A stretch of 64,000 nt of DNA from NCBI RefSeq assembly GCF_001439685.1, contig NZ_JYLH01000004.1, forward strand, positions 310,001-374,000. Direction: 5' to 3'. This stretch comes from Pseudomonas libanensis. Its GTDB lineage: Bacteria > Pseudomonadota > Gammaproteobacteria > Pseudomonadales > Pseudomonadaceae. A program made the position numbers and the translations under genes. The notes under the pieces were generated by a model that was not told the origin of the DNA, did not search any database, and saw nothing but the letters and a program-made list of their open reading frames with translations. Shown one piece after another: positions 1-9,094 of the stretch (the stretch's first letter is position 1; every line of letters starts with the position of its first letter).

Positions 1-464
1 TCGGCTTCGTCGAGCACCAGCACTTCGACTTCCTTGAGATCAAGGTTGCCGGCATTGAGTTGCTCGATCATGCGCCCCGGCGTGCCGATCAGGATGTCCG
101 GCACCTTGCGCAGCATGGCGGCCTGGACCTTGAAATCTTCGCCGCCGGTGATCAGGCCGGACTTGATGAAGGTGAACTGCGAGAAGCGCTCCACTTCCTT
201 CAGGGTCTGCTGGGCCAGCTCGCGGGTCGGCAGCAGGATCAAGGTCTTGATGCTCACACGGACTTTGGCCGGACCGATCAGGCGGTGCAGGATCGGCAAG
301 ACAAAAGCGGCGGTCTTGCCGCTGCCGGTTTGAGCCGTCACCCGCAGGTCACGCCCCTGGAGCGCGAGCGGGATGGCCGCTGCTTGCACAGGCGTAGGCT
401 CGACAAATTTAAGCTCGGCCACGGCTTTGAGCAGGCGTTCGTGCAGGGCGAATTGGGAAAACAC
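1..464 (-). CDS. DEAD-box ATP-dependent RNA helicase, N-terminal part (runs off the window)
   Basis: ATP-dependent RNA unwinding enzyme of the RhlE/RhlB class, of which the first ~154 codons are present. Motifs in order are the Q motif (FVEPTPVQ), Walker A AQTGSGKT, PTRELA, GG, TPGR, and DEAD exactly at the window edge. The start is taken as the GTG whose first base is at 464, giving M-F-S-Q-F-A-L-H-E-R, with a GAGG stretch just upstream. The helicase C-terminal domain and any basic tail lie outside the window, so the subfamily cannot be settled. Cytoplasmic role in RNA metabolism is inferred from the family. Confidence 0.9.
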   Translation of the reverse strand, partial: MFSQFALHERLLKAVAELKFVEPTPVQAAAIPLALQGRDLRVTAQTGSGKTAAFVLPILHRLIGPAKVRVSIKTLILLPTRELAQQTLKEVERFSQFTFIKSGLITGGEDFKVQAAMLRKVPDILIGTPGRMIEQLNAGNLDLKEVEVLVLDEA

Positions 465-657
465 GGGTGCTACCTCGAAGAAATACAAAATATCAGCGGC
501 ATAGGTTACCGGTTTCGCGCGTCCAAACCGAGTTTCTTTACGCGAACGGTGCTAATCAGCTGGTTTTTTGTCAGCGCATTTGTCTACAACGTCAACTTTG
601 TTGCACTTAAATGCTCTAATCCCCTCGTCTTGCCTTACAGAAGAATCGGTTTCATTC

Positions 658-1950
658 ATGGATATCAAACAGCTCTGGCTCAACGCCCAGGACCTCTGGG
701 GCACCCTCGATGAACATCCGCTGCTGCACGCTGGCCTCGGCTTGCTGGTGTTGCTGGTGGTGGCCCTGCTGCTCGGACGGGTAGCGCGCTACCTGATCAT
801 CCACGCCATCAAGTTGCTTGGCCGGCAACCGGCCCTGCACTGGCTCAACGACCTGCTGCACAACAAAGTCTTCCATCGCCTGGCGCAGATGACGCCGTCC
901 CTGGTTATCCAGTTCGGCCTGTACCTGGTGCCGGGCCTGAGCAAGACCGCCATCCTGTTTATCGGCAATGTGGCCCTGGCGATCACCATTCTGTTCCTGG
1001 TGCTGGCCATGAGCGCGCTGCTCAATGCCCTGCTGGACATCTACGCCCGCACCGAACATGCACGCACCCGCTCGATCAAGGGCTATGTGCAACTGGCGAA
1101 GATGGTGTTGTTCGTGTTTGGCGCGATCATCATCGTCGCTACGTTGATCGACCGTTCGCCGCTGCTGTTGCTGTCGGGGCTGGGTGCCATGTCAGCGGTG
1201 ATCCTATTGGTGTACAAGGACACCCTGCTGTCGTTCGTCGCCAGCGTGCAGCTGACCAGCAACGACATGCTGCGGGTCGGCGACTGGATCGAAATGCCCC
1301 AGGTCGGTGCCGACGGTGATGTGGTGGATATCACCCTGCACACGGTCAAGGTGCAGAACTTCGACAAGACCATTGTCTCCATCCCCACCTGGCGCCTGAT
1401 GTCCGAGTCGTTCAAGAACTGGCGCGGCATGCAGGCTTCCGGGGGGCGGCGCATCAAGCGCAGCTTGTATATCGATGCCAGCGGCGTGCGCTTTTTACGC
1501 GATGACGAAGAAGTGCGCATGACCCAGGTGCACCTGCTCACCGGCTATATCGGGCGCAAGCAGGCCGAACTCAAGGCCTGGAACGAAGCCCAGGGCCACA
1601 GCGCGCAACTGTCGGCCAACCGCCGGCGCATGACCAACCTGGGCACTTTCCGCGCCTATGCCCTGGCCTATCTGCAAAGCCATCCGGACATCCAGCCGAA
1701 CATGACCTGCATGGTGCGCCAGATGCAAACCACCGCCCAAGGCGTACCGCTGGAGATCTACTGCTTTACCCGTACCACGGCGTGGGGCGATTACGAGCGG
1801 ATCCAGGGGGATATCTTTGATTATCTGTTGGCGGTGTTGCCGGAGTTCGGGTTGAGCCTGTATCAGCAACCGAGCGGCAATGACCTGCGCGCCGGCGTAT
1901 TGCCTGCCTTGGCCGGTGCCGCCCAGGTATCCGCTGTCGAAACAGCATGA
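658..1950 (+). CDS. Mechanosensitive ion channel, MscS superfamily, YbdG-like
   Basis: Inner-membrane channel of 430 aa that would open under membrane tension during hypo-osmotic shock. Hydrophobic segments lie at roughly residues 20-40, 85-110, 115-145 and 165-205. The last is followed by the beta domain of MscS proteins (LRVGDWIEMPQVGADGDVVDI). The soluble C-terminus contains YbdG-like stretches (TIVSIPTWRLMSESFKNW). An in-frame ATG exists at 568, but the ATG at 658 gives the usual soluble start MDIKQLW and avoids a low-quality extension. It is divergent from the helicase and convergent with the TetR gene 17 bp downstream. YbdG assignment rests on size (E. coli YbdG is about 415 aa) and recognised motifs. 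Confidence 0.88.
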   Translation: MDIKQLWLNAQDLWGTLDEHPLLHAGLGLLVLLVVALLLGRVARYLIIHAIKLLGRQPALHWLNDLLHNKVFHRLAQMTPSLVIQFGLYLVPGLSKTAILFIGNVALAITILFLVLAMSALLNALLDIYARTEHARTRSIKGYVQLAKMVLFVFGAIIIVATLIDRSPLLLLSGLGAMSAVILLVYKDTLLSFVASVQLTSNDMLRVGDWIEMPQVGADGDVVDITLHTVKVQNFDKTIVSIPTWRLMSESFKNWRGMQASGGRRIKRSLYIDASGVRFLRDDEEVRMTQVHLLTGYIGRKQAELKAWNEAQGHSAQLSANRRRMTNLGTFRAYALAYLQSHPDIQPNMTCMVRQMQTTAQGVPLEIYCFTRTTAWGDYERIQGDIFDYLLAVLPEFGLSLYQQPSGNDLRAGVLPALAGAAQVSAVETA

Positions 1951-1966
1951 TGTGACCGCAACAGGA

Positions 1967-2533
1967 TTATGGCAGTGATGCCGTAATCTCCTTGCGGCAC
2001 ACCTCAAGCACTTCATCGGCCAGGGCGGAATCATCCGGGCACGCCCGCGACAACAGGATGGCGCCGATGGCGTGGGCCATCCTGTTGAGCATTTTCGCGC
2101 GCACGTCTTCCTGTGGTTCGTCCTGCGCCGCGTTGTACTTTGCCTGCAGCGCTTGCAGCGTGTTTTCCACCCCGTTGGCAAAGGTTTCCTTGAGAGTCTC
2201 TGATTGACGCGCAGCGTCTGCACACAACGCCGCCAACGTGCACCCGCCGCCGCGATGATCGCGGTGCTGCCTGGACAGGTAAACGTCAAAAAACTCCCCC
2301 GCCTCCATCTCCGCACTGCTCGCGAGCGACTGCGCCAGGCTATTGGCGGCCGCTTCCGCCATCAAGTCCGCCTTGGAGCCGAAATGCTTGTAGAAGCCGC
2401 CCTGGGTGAAACCGGCGGCAGCCATCAGTTCGGCCACACCCACACCATCGAAACCGCGTTCACGAAACAGCTCGGAAGCCGTCGCGACGATATGGGCTCG
2501 ATTGCTCTGTGATTGCGTCTTGGTGATCTTCAT
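1967..2533 (-). CDS. TetR/AcrR family transcriptional repressor
   Basis: DNA-binding repressor of 188 aa. The N-terminal TetR helix-turn-helix covers roughly residues 14-60, with the typical FxxKGF/GFTQGGFYKHFGSKADLM signature. The C-terminal ligand-binding domain is variable and its ligand cannot be read from sequence. The start is the ATG at 2533, preceded by AGGAG nine bases upstream; a longer in-frame extension to 2593 would run through the promoter palindrome. It is transcribed divergently from the SDR gene, with a perfect inverted repeat between them, so it most likely represses both itself and the SDR/MDR oxidoreductases. A possible promoter is TTGATT-N16-TAAGAT (2566-2593, minus strand). 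Confidence 0.92.
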   Translation of the reverse strand: MKITKTQSQSNRAHIVATASELFRERGFDGVGVAELMAAAGFTQGGFYKHFGSKADLMAEAAANSLAQSLASSAEMEAGEFFDVYLSRQHRDHRGGGCTLAALCADAARQSETLKETFANGVENTLQALQAKYNAAQDEPQEDVRAKMLNRMAHAIGAILLSRACPDDSALADEVLEVCRKEITASLP

Positions 2534-2572
2534 TTTTTGCGCTCCTGCTGCCTTGCGATATAGGCATCTTAC

Positions 2573-2628
2573 TATGATGTCGATCATAATCAAAACCGTT
2601 GACAGTTTTGATTATGATCGACATCATA
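2573..2628. promoter_or_regulatory. Perfect 24-bp inverted repeat between tetR and SDR genes, likely operator
   Basis: Arms at 2573-2596 and 2605-2628 are exact reverse complements, separated by 8 bp (CGTTGACA). Each arm carries its own imperfect dyad ATGAT-N4-ATCAT, so the site could hold two TetR dimers. It overlaps a TTGACA hexamer at 2599-2604 on the plus strand and the putative tetR -35 at 2588-2593, which suits repression of both genes. Confidence 0.8.
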
Positions 2629-2659
2629 AAATCTCATCGCATCCACAGAGCATCACACC

Positions 2660-3448
2660 ATGAGCACTTCCACTACCGTTCTCATCACTGGCGCTTCGAC
2701 CGGCATTGGCGCCGCCTACGCCGAGCGTTTTGCCCAGCGCGGTCACAACCTTGTATTGGTCGCCCGTGACATCCAGCGCCTGGAAGCGCTCGCCGCCCGC
2801 CTGCGCCAACAGCACGCCATCACCATTGATATCCTCCCCGCCGACCTGACTCAAAGCGCAGACCTGGCAGCGGTTGAAGCGCGCCTGCGCGAGGACGCCA
2901 GCATTGGCACGCTGGTGAACAATGCCGGGGCCGCGCAGTCCGGCAGCTTTATCGAACAGTCCAGCGACAGCGTCGCTCAGTTGGTTGCGCTCAACACTAC
3001 GGCGCTGGTGCGACTTGCCAGCGCCATTGCCCCGCGCCTGGCGGCAGCAGGTGACGGCGCTATCATCAACATAGGCTCGGTAGTGGGCCTGGCGCCGGAG
3101 TTCGGCATGACGGTGTATGGCGCCACCAAGGCGTTCGTGCTGTTCCTGTCCCAGGGTATGAGCCTTGAGCTGGCTCCCAAAGGTGTCTATGTGCAGGCTG
3201 TGCTGCCGGCGGCCACGCGTACCGAGATCTGGGAGCGGGCCGGCATTGACATCAATACCCTCACGGATGTGATGGAAGTGGGTGACTTGGTCGATGCGGC
3301 GCTGATCGGCTTTGACCGTCGCGAGCCCGTGACTATCCCGCCGTTGCAGGACGGCGCACGCTGGGATGCCTTGCAGGCAGCGCGACAAGGCTTGCTGGCG
3401 CAGATCAAGCAGTCCGAGGTGGCCGAACGCTACCTGGTCAAAGCCTGA
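2660..3448 (+). CDS. SDR family NAD(P)-dependent oxidoreductase
   Basis: Classical short-chain dehydrogenase of 262 aa. The nucleotide-binding TGASTGIG lies near residues 10-17, followed by the structural NNAG near 88-91, a serine in IGSVVG near 140 and the catalytic YxxxK (YGATK) near 152-156. The substrate is not predictable. The start at 2660 follows the divergent operator closely, and the product reads MSTSTTVLITGAS as expected for the family. It is probably co-expressed with the MDR gene 80 bp downstream under the TetR regulator, which suggests a small aldehyde, ketone or quinone detoxification unit. That function is inference. Confidence 0.92.
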   Translation: MSTSTTVLITGASTGIGAAYAERFAQRGHNLVLVARDIQRLEALAARLRQQHAITIDILPADLTQSADLAAVEARLREDASIGTLVNNAGAAQSGSFIEQSSDSVAQLVALNTTALVRLASAIAPRLAAAGDGAIINIGSVVGLAPEFGMTVYGATKAFVLFLSQGMSLELAPKGVYVQAVLPAATRTEIWERAGIDINTLTDVMEVGDLVDAALIGFDRREPVTIPPLQDGARWDALQAARQGLLAQIKQSEVAERYLVKA

Positions 3449-3529
3449 TCAACCCTTTTGCAGGCGTGCTGTGCTACTTCGGTGCATAGGCGCGCCTGCC
3501 CTTCCCGTCGAAGCGATGAGTGTTGAACC

Positions 3530-4561
3530 ATGAAGGCATTTTCAATCGAGCGTTACGGCAAGCACACAGGCCGCATCACCGAAGCCCCGGCACCGGTGGT
3601 GGGTGAACATGACGTGCTGGTTCAAATACATGCCAGCAGCATCAATGTGCTGGATGCAAAAATCGCCAAAGGCGAATTCAAACTGATCCTGCCGTATGCG
3701 TTGCCGTTGACCCTGGGCAATGACTTGGCCGGTGTGGTGCTCAGCGTGGGGTCCGCGGTGCGACGCTTCAAGCCGGGTGACGAAGTCTATGCTCGCCCTC
3801 CCCAGCAGCGCATCGGCACGTTCGCCGAACTGATTGCGGTACGCGAAGACGCACTGGCACGCAAACCTGCAAACATCACGATGGAGCAAGCCGCCTCCCT
3901 GCCCCTGGTAGCGCTGACGGCATGGCAGGTACTGGTTGAAACGGCGAGGCTGAAAAAAGGCCAGAAGGTCTTCATTCACGCCGGCTCCGGTGGTGTCGGC
4001 AGTATCGCCATCCAGCTCGCCAGGCATCTGGGCGCTTTTGTCGCCACGACCACCAGTACCGCCAACGTCGAGTGGGTCAAGGCGCTGGGCGCGGATGTGG
4101 TGATCGACTACAAGCAGCAAGACTTCGAAACCGTGCTCAAAGACTACGACGTGGTCTTGAACAGCCTCGGCCCGGATGCGCTGGCAAAGTCACTCGCCAT
4201 TCTCAAGCCGGGCGGCCAACTCATCTCCATCTCAGGGCCACCGACGCGGGCATTCGCCCGCGAGCAAAACCTGTCGTGGGGATTGGGCTTGGTCATGGGT
4301 GTCTTGAGCAGCGGCATTCGCCGCAAAGCGCGCAGAAAAAACGTCCGTTATGACTTCGTCTTCATGCGCGCCAGCGGCGCCCAACTGGATGAACTCACCG
4401 CGCTGGTTGAGTCCGGCATTATCAAGCCGGTGATCGACCGTACCTTCCCTTTCGAGTCGACGGCCGAGGCGTTGAATTATGTCGAACAAGGCCGGGCCAA
4501 AGGCAAAGTCGTGATCACGATAAAGGGGACGATACCGCCCGACGCACACCGAGCCGGCTGA
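3530..4561 (+). CDS. NADP-dependent MDR-family (zinc-independent) oxidoreductase, quinone-reductase-like
   Basis: Medium-chain reductase of 343 aa. It has a GroES-like N-terminal domain (residues ~25-120, GDEVYARP) and a Rossmann fold with the cofactor motif HAGSGGVGSIAIQLA near 150-165. The zinc ligands of alcohol dehydrogenases are absent, which fits the quinone oxidoreductase branch. It lies 80 bp after the SDR gene on the same strand and may share its TetR-controlled promoter. Its last 47 bp overlap the 3' end of the convergent DMT transporter gene. Physiological substrate unknown. Confidence 0.88.
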   Translation: MKAFSIERYGKHTGRITEAPAPVVGEHDVLVQIHASSINVLDAKIAKGEFKLILPYALPLTLGNDLAGVVLSVGSAVRRFKPGDEVYARPPQQRIGTFAELIAVREDALARKPANITMEQAASLPLVALTAWQVLVETARLKKGQKVFIHAGSGGVGSIAIQLARHLGAFVATTTSTANVEWVKALGADVVIDYKQQDFETVLKDYDVVLNSLGPDALAKSLAILKPGGQLISISGPPTRAFAREQNLSWGLGLVMGVLSSGIRRKARRKNVRYDFVFMRASGAQLDELTALVESGIIKPVIDRTFPFESTAEALNYVEQGRAKGKVVITIKGTIPPDAHRAG

Positions 4562-5387
4562 TCCACACCGCTGCCAGAATCACCAGGCCGCCCAAGGCCA
4601 AACGACCCAGCGGCTCGTGCTGGTTCCAGATCAGCAGGTTCAGCAGCAGCCCCACCGGCACATGCAAGTTGTTCATCACCGCCAGGGTGCCGCCATTGAC
4701 CAGGCAGGCGCCCTTGTTCCACCAGTACATGCCCAGCGCGGTGCTGACCACTCCCAGGAACACCAGCACGCCCCATTGCAGCGGCGCTTGCGGCAGGAAA
4801 TCAGCCTTGCCGAACAGCAGGAATGCGGGCAACACCACCAGCAAGGCGCCCAGGTAGAAATAACCGAAACGCCGGAAATGCGGCTGGTCACTCGGATAAC
4901 GCGCCACCAGGTGCTTGTACATGACTTGCCCGGCCGCGTAGGTGAAGTTGGCCAGCTGCAACAGCAAGAACCCCATCAGGAAGTGGGGCGTGATCTGATC
5001 AAAACGAATCACTGCCGCACCGCTCACCGCCACCAAGGCTGCGACCAGCGCCCAAGGGTTGAAACGGCGATTAAGCGCGTCTTCGATCAGGGTCACGTGC
5101 AACGGCGTGAGGATGGTGAACAGCAGCACTTCCGGCACCGTCAGCACGCGAAAGCTCAGGTACAGGCACACATAGGTCACACCGAACTGCAATGCACCGA
5201 TCACCAGCATGCCGCGCATGAACGCCGGTTCCACCGAGCGCCAGCGGGTCAGCGGGATAAAGATCAGCCCCGCCAGCACCACGCGCACCAGCACCGCAAA
5301 GTAACTGTCGACGTGACCGGCGAGGTATTCGCCGATCAAGCTGAAGGAAAATGCCTGAATCAGGGTGACAACCAGTAGATAGCCCAT
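4515..5387 (-). CDS. DMT/EamA family transporter (carboxylate/amino acid/amine exporter type)
   Basis: Integral inner-membrane protein of 290 aa with ten hydrophobic helices in two repeated EamA halves (roughly residues 5-135 and 145-280), typical of metabolite efflux carriers. The ATG at 5387 has GAGG at good spacing. The 3' end overlaps the convergent MDR oxidoreductase gene by 47 bp, so the two genes could interfere through antisense or colliding transcription. The substrate cannot be inferred. An intrinsic terminator upstream separates it from azoR. Confidence 0.87.
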   Translation of the reverse strand: MGYLLVVTLIQAFSFSLIGEYLAGHVDSYFAVLVRVVLAGLIFIPLTRWRSVEPAFMRGMLVIGALQFGVTYVCLYLSFRVLTVPEVLLFTILTPLHVTLIEDALNRRFNPWALVAALVAVSGAAVIRFDQITPHFLMGFLLLQLANFTYAAGQVMYKHLVARYPSDQPHFRRFGYFYLGALLVVLPAFLLFGKADFLPQAPLQWGVLVFLGVVSTALGMYWWNKGACLVNGGTLAVMNNLHVPVGLLLNLLIWNQHEPLGRLALGGLVILAAVWISRLGVRRAVSSPLS

Positions 5388-5449
5388 GCGCGCCTCATGT
5401 CGAATGGTCGCGACATTAAAGCTTTTCGCGGTTTGAAGAAACTCGGCGC

Positions 5450-5484
5450 AAAAAAAACCCGACCTCGCTGAAGCGGCAGTCGGG
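5450..5484 (-). terminator. Rho-independent terminator downstream of azoR
   Basis: On the minus strand CCCGAC pairs with GTCGGG (plus-strand 5479-5484 and 5458-5463) and is followed by eight T residues. It lies between the azoR stop at 5591 and the DMT transporter start at 5387. Confidence 0.8.
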
Positions 5485-5590
5485 CAGGAGCACTCAGGAG
5501 CTACAAGTGCAAAGGGAGGTTCGATACGCGTACTTGAAGGGTTTGCGTGGCGCTATATAACCAGCGCGGGATTATCTGGCGATTAACGCA

Positions 5591-6190
5591 TCACGCCACC
5601 TGCGCCAGCAGTGCTTTAGCCTGATTGACGCCCTTCTCCTGGAAGCCCGCCCCCAGGTTCACCCCTTCGGCGTGAATGAAGGTCACGTCGTGAATGCCGA
5701 TAAAAGCCATGACCTGGCGCAGGTACGGTTCCTGGTGATCCGAGGTGGCGCCGGCGTGAATGCCGCCACGAGCAGTGAGTACGATGGCACGCTTGCCGGT
5801 CAACAAACCCTGTGGCCCGGTGGCGGTGTACTTGAAAGTCACACCGGCCCGCAACACATGATCCAGCCAGGCTTTAAGGGTGCTGGGGATGGAAAAGTTA
5901 TACATCGGCGCAGCCATCACCAATACATCGGCAGCCAGCAGTTCGTCAGTCAATTCATTGGAACGGTCCAGGGACACCTGTTCATCGTCGTTGCGCTGCT
6001 CGGCGGGCTTCATCCACCCACCCAGCAGGTTGGCGTCCAGGTGGGGAACGGGATTGCGCGCCACATCACGCAGGGTGATGCGATCCACCGGATGGGCTGT
6101 TTGCCATTGGCCGATGAACTGTTGGGTGAGCTGGCGGGAGATTGAATCCTGCTGGCGCGCACTGCTTTCGATGATCAGGACATTGGACAT
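5591..6190 (-). CDS. azoR: FMN-dependent NADH-azoreductase AzoR
   Basis: Flavodoxin-fold quinone/azo reductase of 199 aa using FMN and NADH for two-electron reduction of quinones and azo bonds, protecting against thiol-reactive quinones. It begins MSNVLIIESSARQQDS, the FMN phosphate loop. The flavin-contact MYNFSIPSTLKAWLDHV lies near residues 95-112 and the TARGG loop near 139-143. Length matches the AzoR family (about 200 aa). It is monocistronic, ended by the terminator at 5450-5484. The LysR gene 0.5 kb away is not adjacent enough to assign control. Confidence 0.93.
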   Translation of the reverse strand: MSNVLIIESSARQQDSISRQLTQQFIGQWQTAHPVDRITLRDVARNPVPHLDANLLGGWMKPAEQRNDDEQVSLDRSNELTDELLAADVLVMAAPMYNFSIPSTLKAWLDHVLRAGVTFKYTATGPQGLLTGKRAIVLTARGGIHAGATSDHQEPYLRQVMAFIGIHDVTFIHAEGVNLGAGFQEKGVNQAKALLAQVA

Positions 6191-6339
6191 GGCTTGGTAG
6201 GCTCCATCGGTAATTGCTGTAAGTCGATGGAGCGAAGGTTAACCAGGGCCTATTCGATAAAAAAGCGCAAAAAACTGCTATAACCCATCTAGAAATTTGT
6301 TGTTAAGCGGAGTATTCCTGTCTGGCATGCTCCGCTGCT

Positions 6340-6654
6340 TTATTCTGGGGCGCAGGCCAAGGCAATACGCATTTTGATAATCGCGCGGTTGAACTTGGCC
6401 GTGGTGTTGGTGCTTTTGCCGGCGGGTACGGTCACGGTGCGACGGCGCGGCGATTCCGGGCCGTTGGTGAAGATTACCGAACACAGCGCATCGTTGGTGC
6501 CGTAGTTACTCAACTGGATCGAACTGATATCGGCGTCCACATCGGATGCGGTGTAGTCCACGCTTACGCCGTCGATCTTTTTAGTCACATCGATGGGGTA
6601 GGCAAACACGCTCATCGGCAGCAACGCCAGCAACACACAACAGAATTTTCTCAT
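6340..6654 (-). CDS. Small exported protein of unknown function
   Basis: 104-aa product with a clear signal peptide (MRKFCCVLLALLPMSVFA, cleavage after residue 18 before YPIDV), so probably periplasmic. The mature part is beta-rich in appearance, with two cysteines (ALCSVIF and LACAPE) that could form a disulfide. The ATG at 6654 is chosen because it begins the signal peptide; the reading frame extends upstream to 6702 without a signal-like sequence. No family is recognised with certainty. It is divergent from the LysR gene, with starts 49 bp apart, so the two share a regulatory region. Confidence 0.75.
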   Translation of the reverse strand: MRKFCCVLLALLPMSVFAYPIDVTKKIDGVSVDYTASDVDADISSIQLSNYGTNDALCSVIFTNGPESPRRRTVTVPAGKSTNTTAKFNRAIIKMRIALACAPE

Positions 6655-6703
6655 TCGGCAGTCTCCAATAAGGACCGCCAGCTTAGGACAAGAGGAGCTC
6701 ATC

Positions 6704-7627
6704 TTGAAAGCGCCCCGCGTTACCCTCGATCAATGGCGCACGTTGCAAGCCGTGGTCGACCACGGCGGCTTCGCCCAGGCCGCAGAAGCGCTGCACCGTT
6801 CACAGTCCTCGGTGAGCTACACCGTGGCCCGTATGCAGGACCAACTGGGTGTGCCGCTGCTGCGCATCGATGGGCGCAAGGCGGTGCTTACCGAGGCCGG
6901 CGAAGTGCTGCTGCGCCGTTCCCGCCAGTTGGTGAAGAACGCCAGCCAGTTGGAAGATCTCGCCCACCATATGGAACAGGGCTGGGAAGCTGAAGTGCGC
7001 CTGGTGGTGGATGCCGCCTACCCCAATGCGCGCCTGGTGCGCGCCCTCACCGCGTTTATGCCCCAAAGCCGCGGATGCCGCGTACGCCTGCGCGAAGAAG
7101 TGCTGTCGGGGGTTGAAGAGCTGCTCATGGAAGGCGTGGCCGACCTGGCGATTTGCAGCTTCAGCATCCCCGGTTACCTGGGCACTGAAATGAGTGCGGT
7201 GGAATTCATTGCCGTCGCCCATCCCGAACACACCTTGCACCGGATGGGCCGCGAACTCAGCTTCCAGGACCTGGAAAGCCAGATGCAGGTGGTGATCCGC
7301 GACTCCGGCCGCCAGCAACCGCGGGATGTCGGCTGGCTCGGCGCCGAACAGCGCTGGACCGTCGGCAGCCTGGCCACCGCCGCCGCCTTCGTCAGCAGCG
7401 GCCTGGGTTTTGCCTGGCTGCCCCGGCACATGGTCGAGCGCGAACTGAACGAAGGCGTACTCAAGCAGCTGCCTTTGGCACAGGGCGGCAGCCGCCACCC
7501 GACGTTTTACCTTTATTCAAACAAAGACAAACCCCTGGGGCCGGCGACGCAGATCCTCGTGGAACTGCTGCGCACCTTTGACACCGCTCCCCTGGACGCG
7601 CCCTTTGCCGCGCCCCTGCAAGCCTGA
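6704..7627 (+). CDS. LysR family transcriptional regulator
   Basis: 307-aa LTTR. The N-terminal winged helix-turn-helix covers residues ~5-64 (FAQAAEALHRSQSSVSYTVARMQDQLGVPLL), followed by a substrate-binding domain of the periplasmic-binding-protein fold. It starts at a TTG codon with GAGGAG six to ten bases upstream; no better ATG exists in frame nearby. The alpha/beta hydrolase gene follows after 14 bp, suggesting co-transcription with the hydrolase and ppiA. The small exported protein is divergent and could be the regulated target, but no LTTR box was identified with confidence. Confidence 0.9.
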   Translation: MKAPRVTLDQWRTLQAVVDHGGFAQAAEALHRSQSSVSYTVARMQDQLGVPLLRIDGRKAVLTEAGEVLLRRSRQLVKNASQLEDLAHHMEQGWEAEVRLVVDAAYPNARLVRALTAFMPQSRGCRVRLREEVLSGVEELLMEGVADLAICSFSIPGYLGTEMSAVEFIAVAHPEHTLHRMGRELSFQDLESQMQVVIRDSGRQQPRDVGWLGAEQRWTVGSLATAAAFVSSGLGFAWLPRHMVERELNEGVLKQLPLAQGGSRHPTFYLYSNKDKPLGPATQILVELLRTFDTAPLDAPFAAPLQA

Positions 7628-7641
7628 AACGGAGTTCGCCC

Positions 7642-8445
7642 ATGGCCTGGTTCGAGCATGAAGGCTGCAGCCTGCATTACGAGGAATACGGCCACGGCAA
7701 CCCGCTGATTCTGATCCATGGCCTGGGCTCAAGCAGCCAGGATTGGGAGCTGCAAGTGCCGGTACTCGCCCGGCACTACCGCCTGATCGTGGTCGACGTG
7801 CGCGGTCATGGGCGCTCCGACAGACCCCGCGCGCGCTACAGCATCCAGGGGTTCACGTTCGATCTGATTGCCCTGATCGATCACCTGAATCTGCCTGCGG
7901 TCCATGTAGTGGGGTTATCCATGGGCGGCATGATTGCCTTCCAACTGGCGGTAGATGAACCCACACGGGTCAAGAGCCTGTGCATCGTCAACAGCGCTCC
8001 CGAGGTCAAGGTGCGCAGTGCCAATGACTATTGGCAGTGGGCCAAGCGCCGGACCCTGGCTCGCGTGCTGAGCCTGAGCACCATCGGCAAGGCCCTGGGC
8101 GAGCGGCTGTTCCCCAAACCTGCGCAAGCCGACCTGCGGCGCAAGATGACCGAACGCTGGGCAAAGAACGACAAACGTGCTTATCTCGCCAGCTTCGACG
8201 CGATTGTGGGCTGGGGCGTGCAGGAACAACTTTCGAAGATTACCTGTCCAACCCTGGTCATCAGCGCCGACCACGACTACACCCCCGTGGCGCAGAAAGA
8301 AATCTATGTAAAACTGCTGCCCGATGCGCGGCTGGTCGTCATTGAAGATTCCCGCCATGCCACGCCCTTGGATCAACCCGAAGTCTTTAACGCGACCTTG
8401 CTCGATTTTCTAAAGACCGTCGAAACCACTACCCAGGATCACTGA
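7642..8445 (+). CDS. Alpha/beta fold hydrolase
   Basis: 267-aa serine hydrolase resembling 3-oxoadipate enol-lactonase-like and esterase proteins. The oxyanion loop is HGLGSSSQDW (residues ~24-33), the nucleophile elbow is GLSMGG (Ser near 94), the acid is probably in SADHDYTP (near 213) and the catalytic His is in DSRHATPLD (near 239). No signal peptide, so cytoplasmic. The start ATG at 7642 has GGAG nearby, 14 bp after the LysR gene, and only 3 bp separate its stop from ppiA, so an operon is likely. Substrate unknown. Confidence 0.9.
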   Translation: MAWFEHEGCSLHYEEYGHGNPLILIHGLGSSSQDWELQVPVLARHYRLIVVDVRGHGRSDRPRARYSIQGFTFDLIALIDHLNLPAVHVVGLSMGGMIAFQLAVDEPTRVKSLCIVNSAPEVKVRSANDYWQWAKRRTLARVLSLSTIGKALGERLFPKPAQADLRRKMTERWAKNDKRAYLASFDAIVGWGVQEQLSKITCPTLVISADHDYTPVAQKEIYVKLLPDARLVVIEDSRHATPLDQPEVFNATLLDFLKTVETTTQDH

Positions 8446-8448
8446 CCC

Positions 8449-9012
8449 ATGCTGAAAAAAATCGCCTTCTTTGCCGGTTCCGTTCTGTTCGCTGCCAACC
8501 TGATGGCGGCCGAACCTGCCAAGGCGCCCCACGTATTGATCTCCACGACCAACGGCGACATTGAAATCGAACTGGACCCGGTCAAGGCACCCATCAGCAC
8601 CAAGAACTTCCTTGCCTATGTCGACAAAGGTTTCTATACCAATACGATCTTCCACCGCGTGATCCCTGGCTTCATGGTCCAGGGCGGCGGGTTCACTGCA
8701 CAAATGTCGCAAAAACCGACCGAAGCGCCGATCAAGAACGAAGCCAGCAATGGCCTGCATAACGTGCGTGGGACCTTATCGATGGCGCGCACCAATGACC
8801 CGAACTCGGCCACCAGCCAATTCTTCATTAACGTCGCCGACAATGCCTTCCTGGATCCGGGCCGCGATGCCGGTTACGCCGTGTTCGCCAAAGTGGTCAA
8901 GGGTATGGATGTGGTCGACATCATCGTCAACTCCCAGACCACCACCAAGCAAGGCATGCAGAACGTGCCAATCGATCCTGTCCTGATCAAGTCGGCCAAG
9001 CGCATCGACTGA
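8449..9012 (+). CDS. ppiA: Periplasmic peptidyl-prolyl cis-trans isomerase, cyclophilin type (PpiA)
   Basis: 187-aa cyclophilin that catalyses proline isomerisation during folding of exported proteins. The signal peptide is [20 protein letters not shown] (cleavage near residue 20). The cyclophilin core follows: [14 protein letters not shown] with the catalytic Arg, then [21 protein letters not shown]. The size equals that of E. coli PpiA (190 aa). It follows the hydrolase after 3 bp and is probably translated from the same mRNA. Confidence 0.94.
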   Translation: MLKKIAFFAGSVLFAANLMAAEPAKAPHVLISTTNGDIEIELDPVKAPISTKNFLAYVDKGFYTNTIFHRVIPGFMVQGGGFTAQMSQKPTEAPIKNEASNGLHNVRGTLSMARTNDPNSATSQFFINVADNAFLDPGRDAGYAVFAKVVKGMDVVDIIVNSQTTTKQGMQNVPIDPVLIKSAKRID

Positions 9013-9094
9013 GGTCAGCAGCAAGCTTCGCGCGCAGCCCACAAGGCAGCGCGCGCATTTGAAAGGAGAGCCCGCCCGGCGGGCGTCAAGCCTA

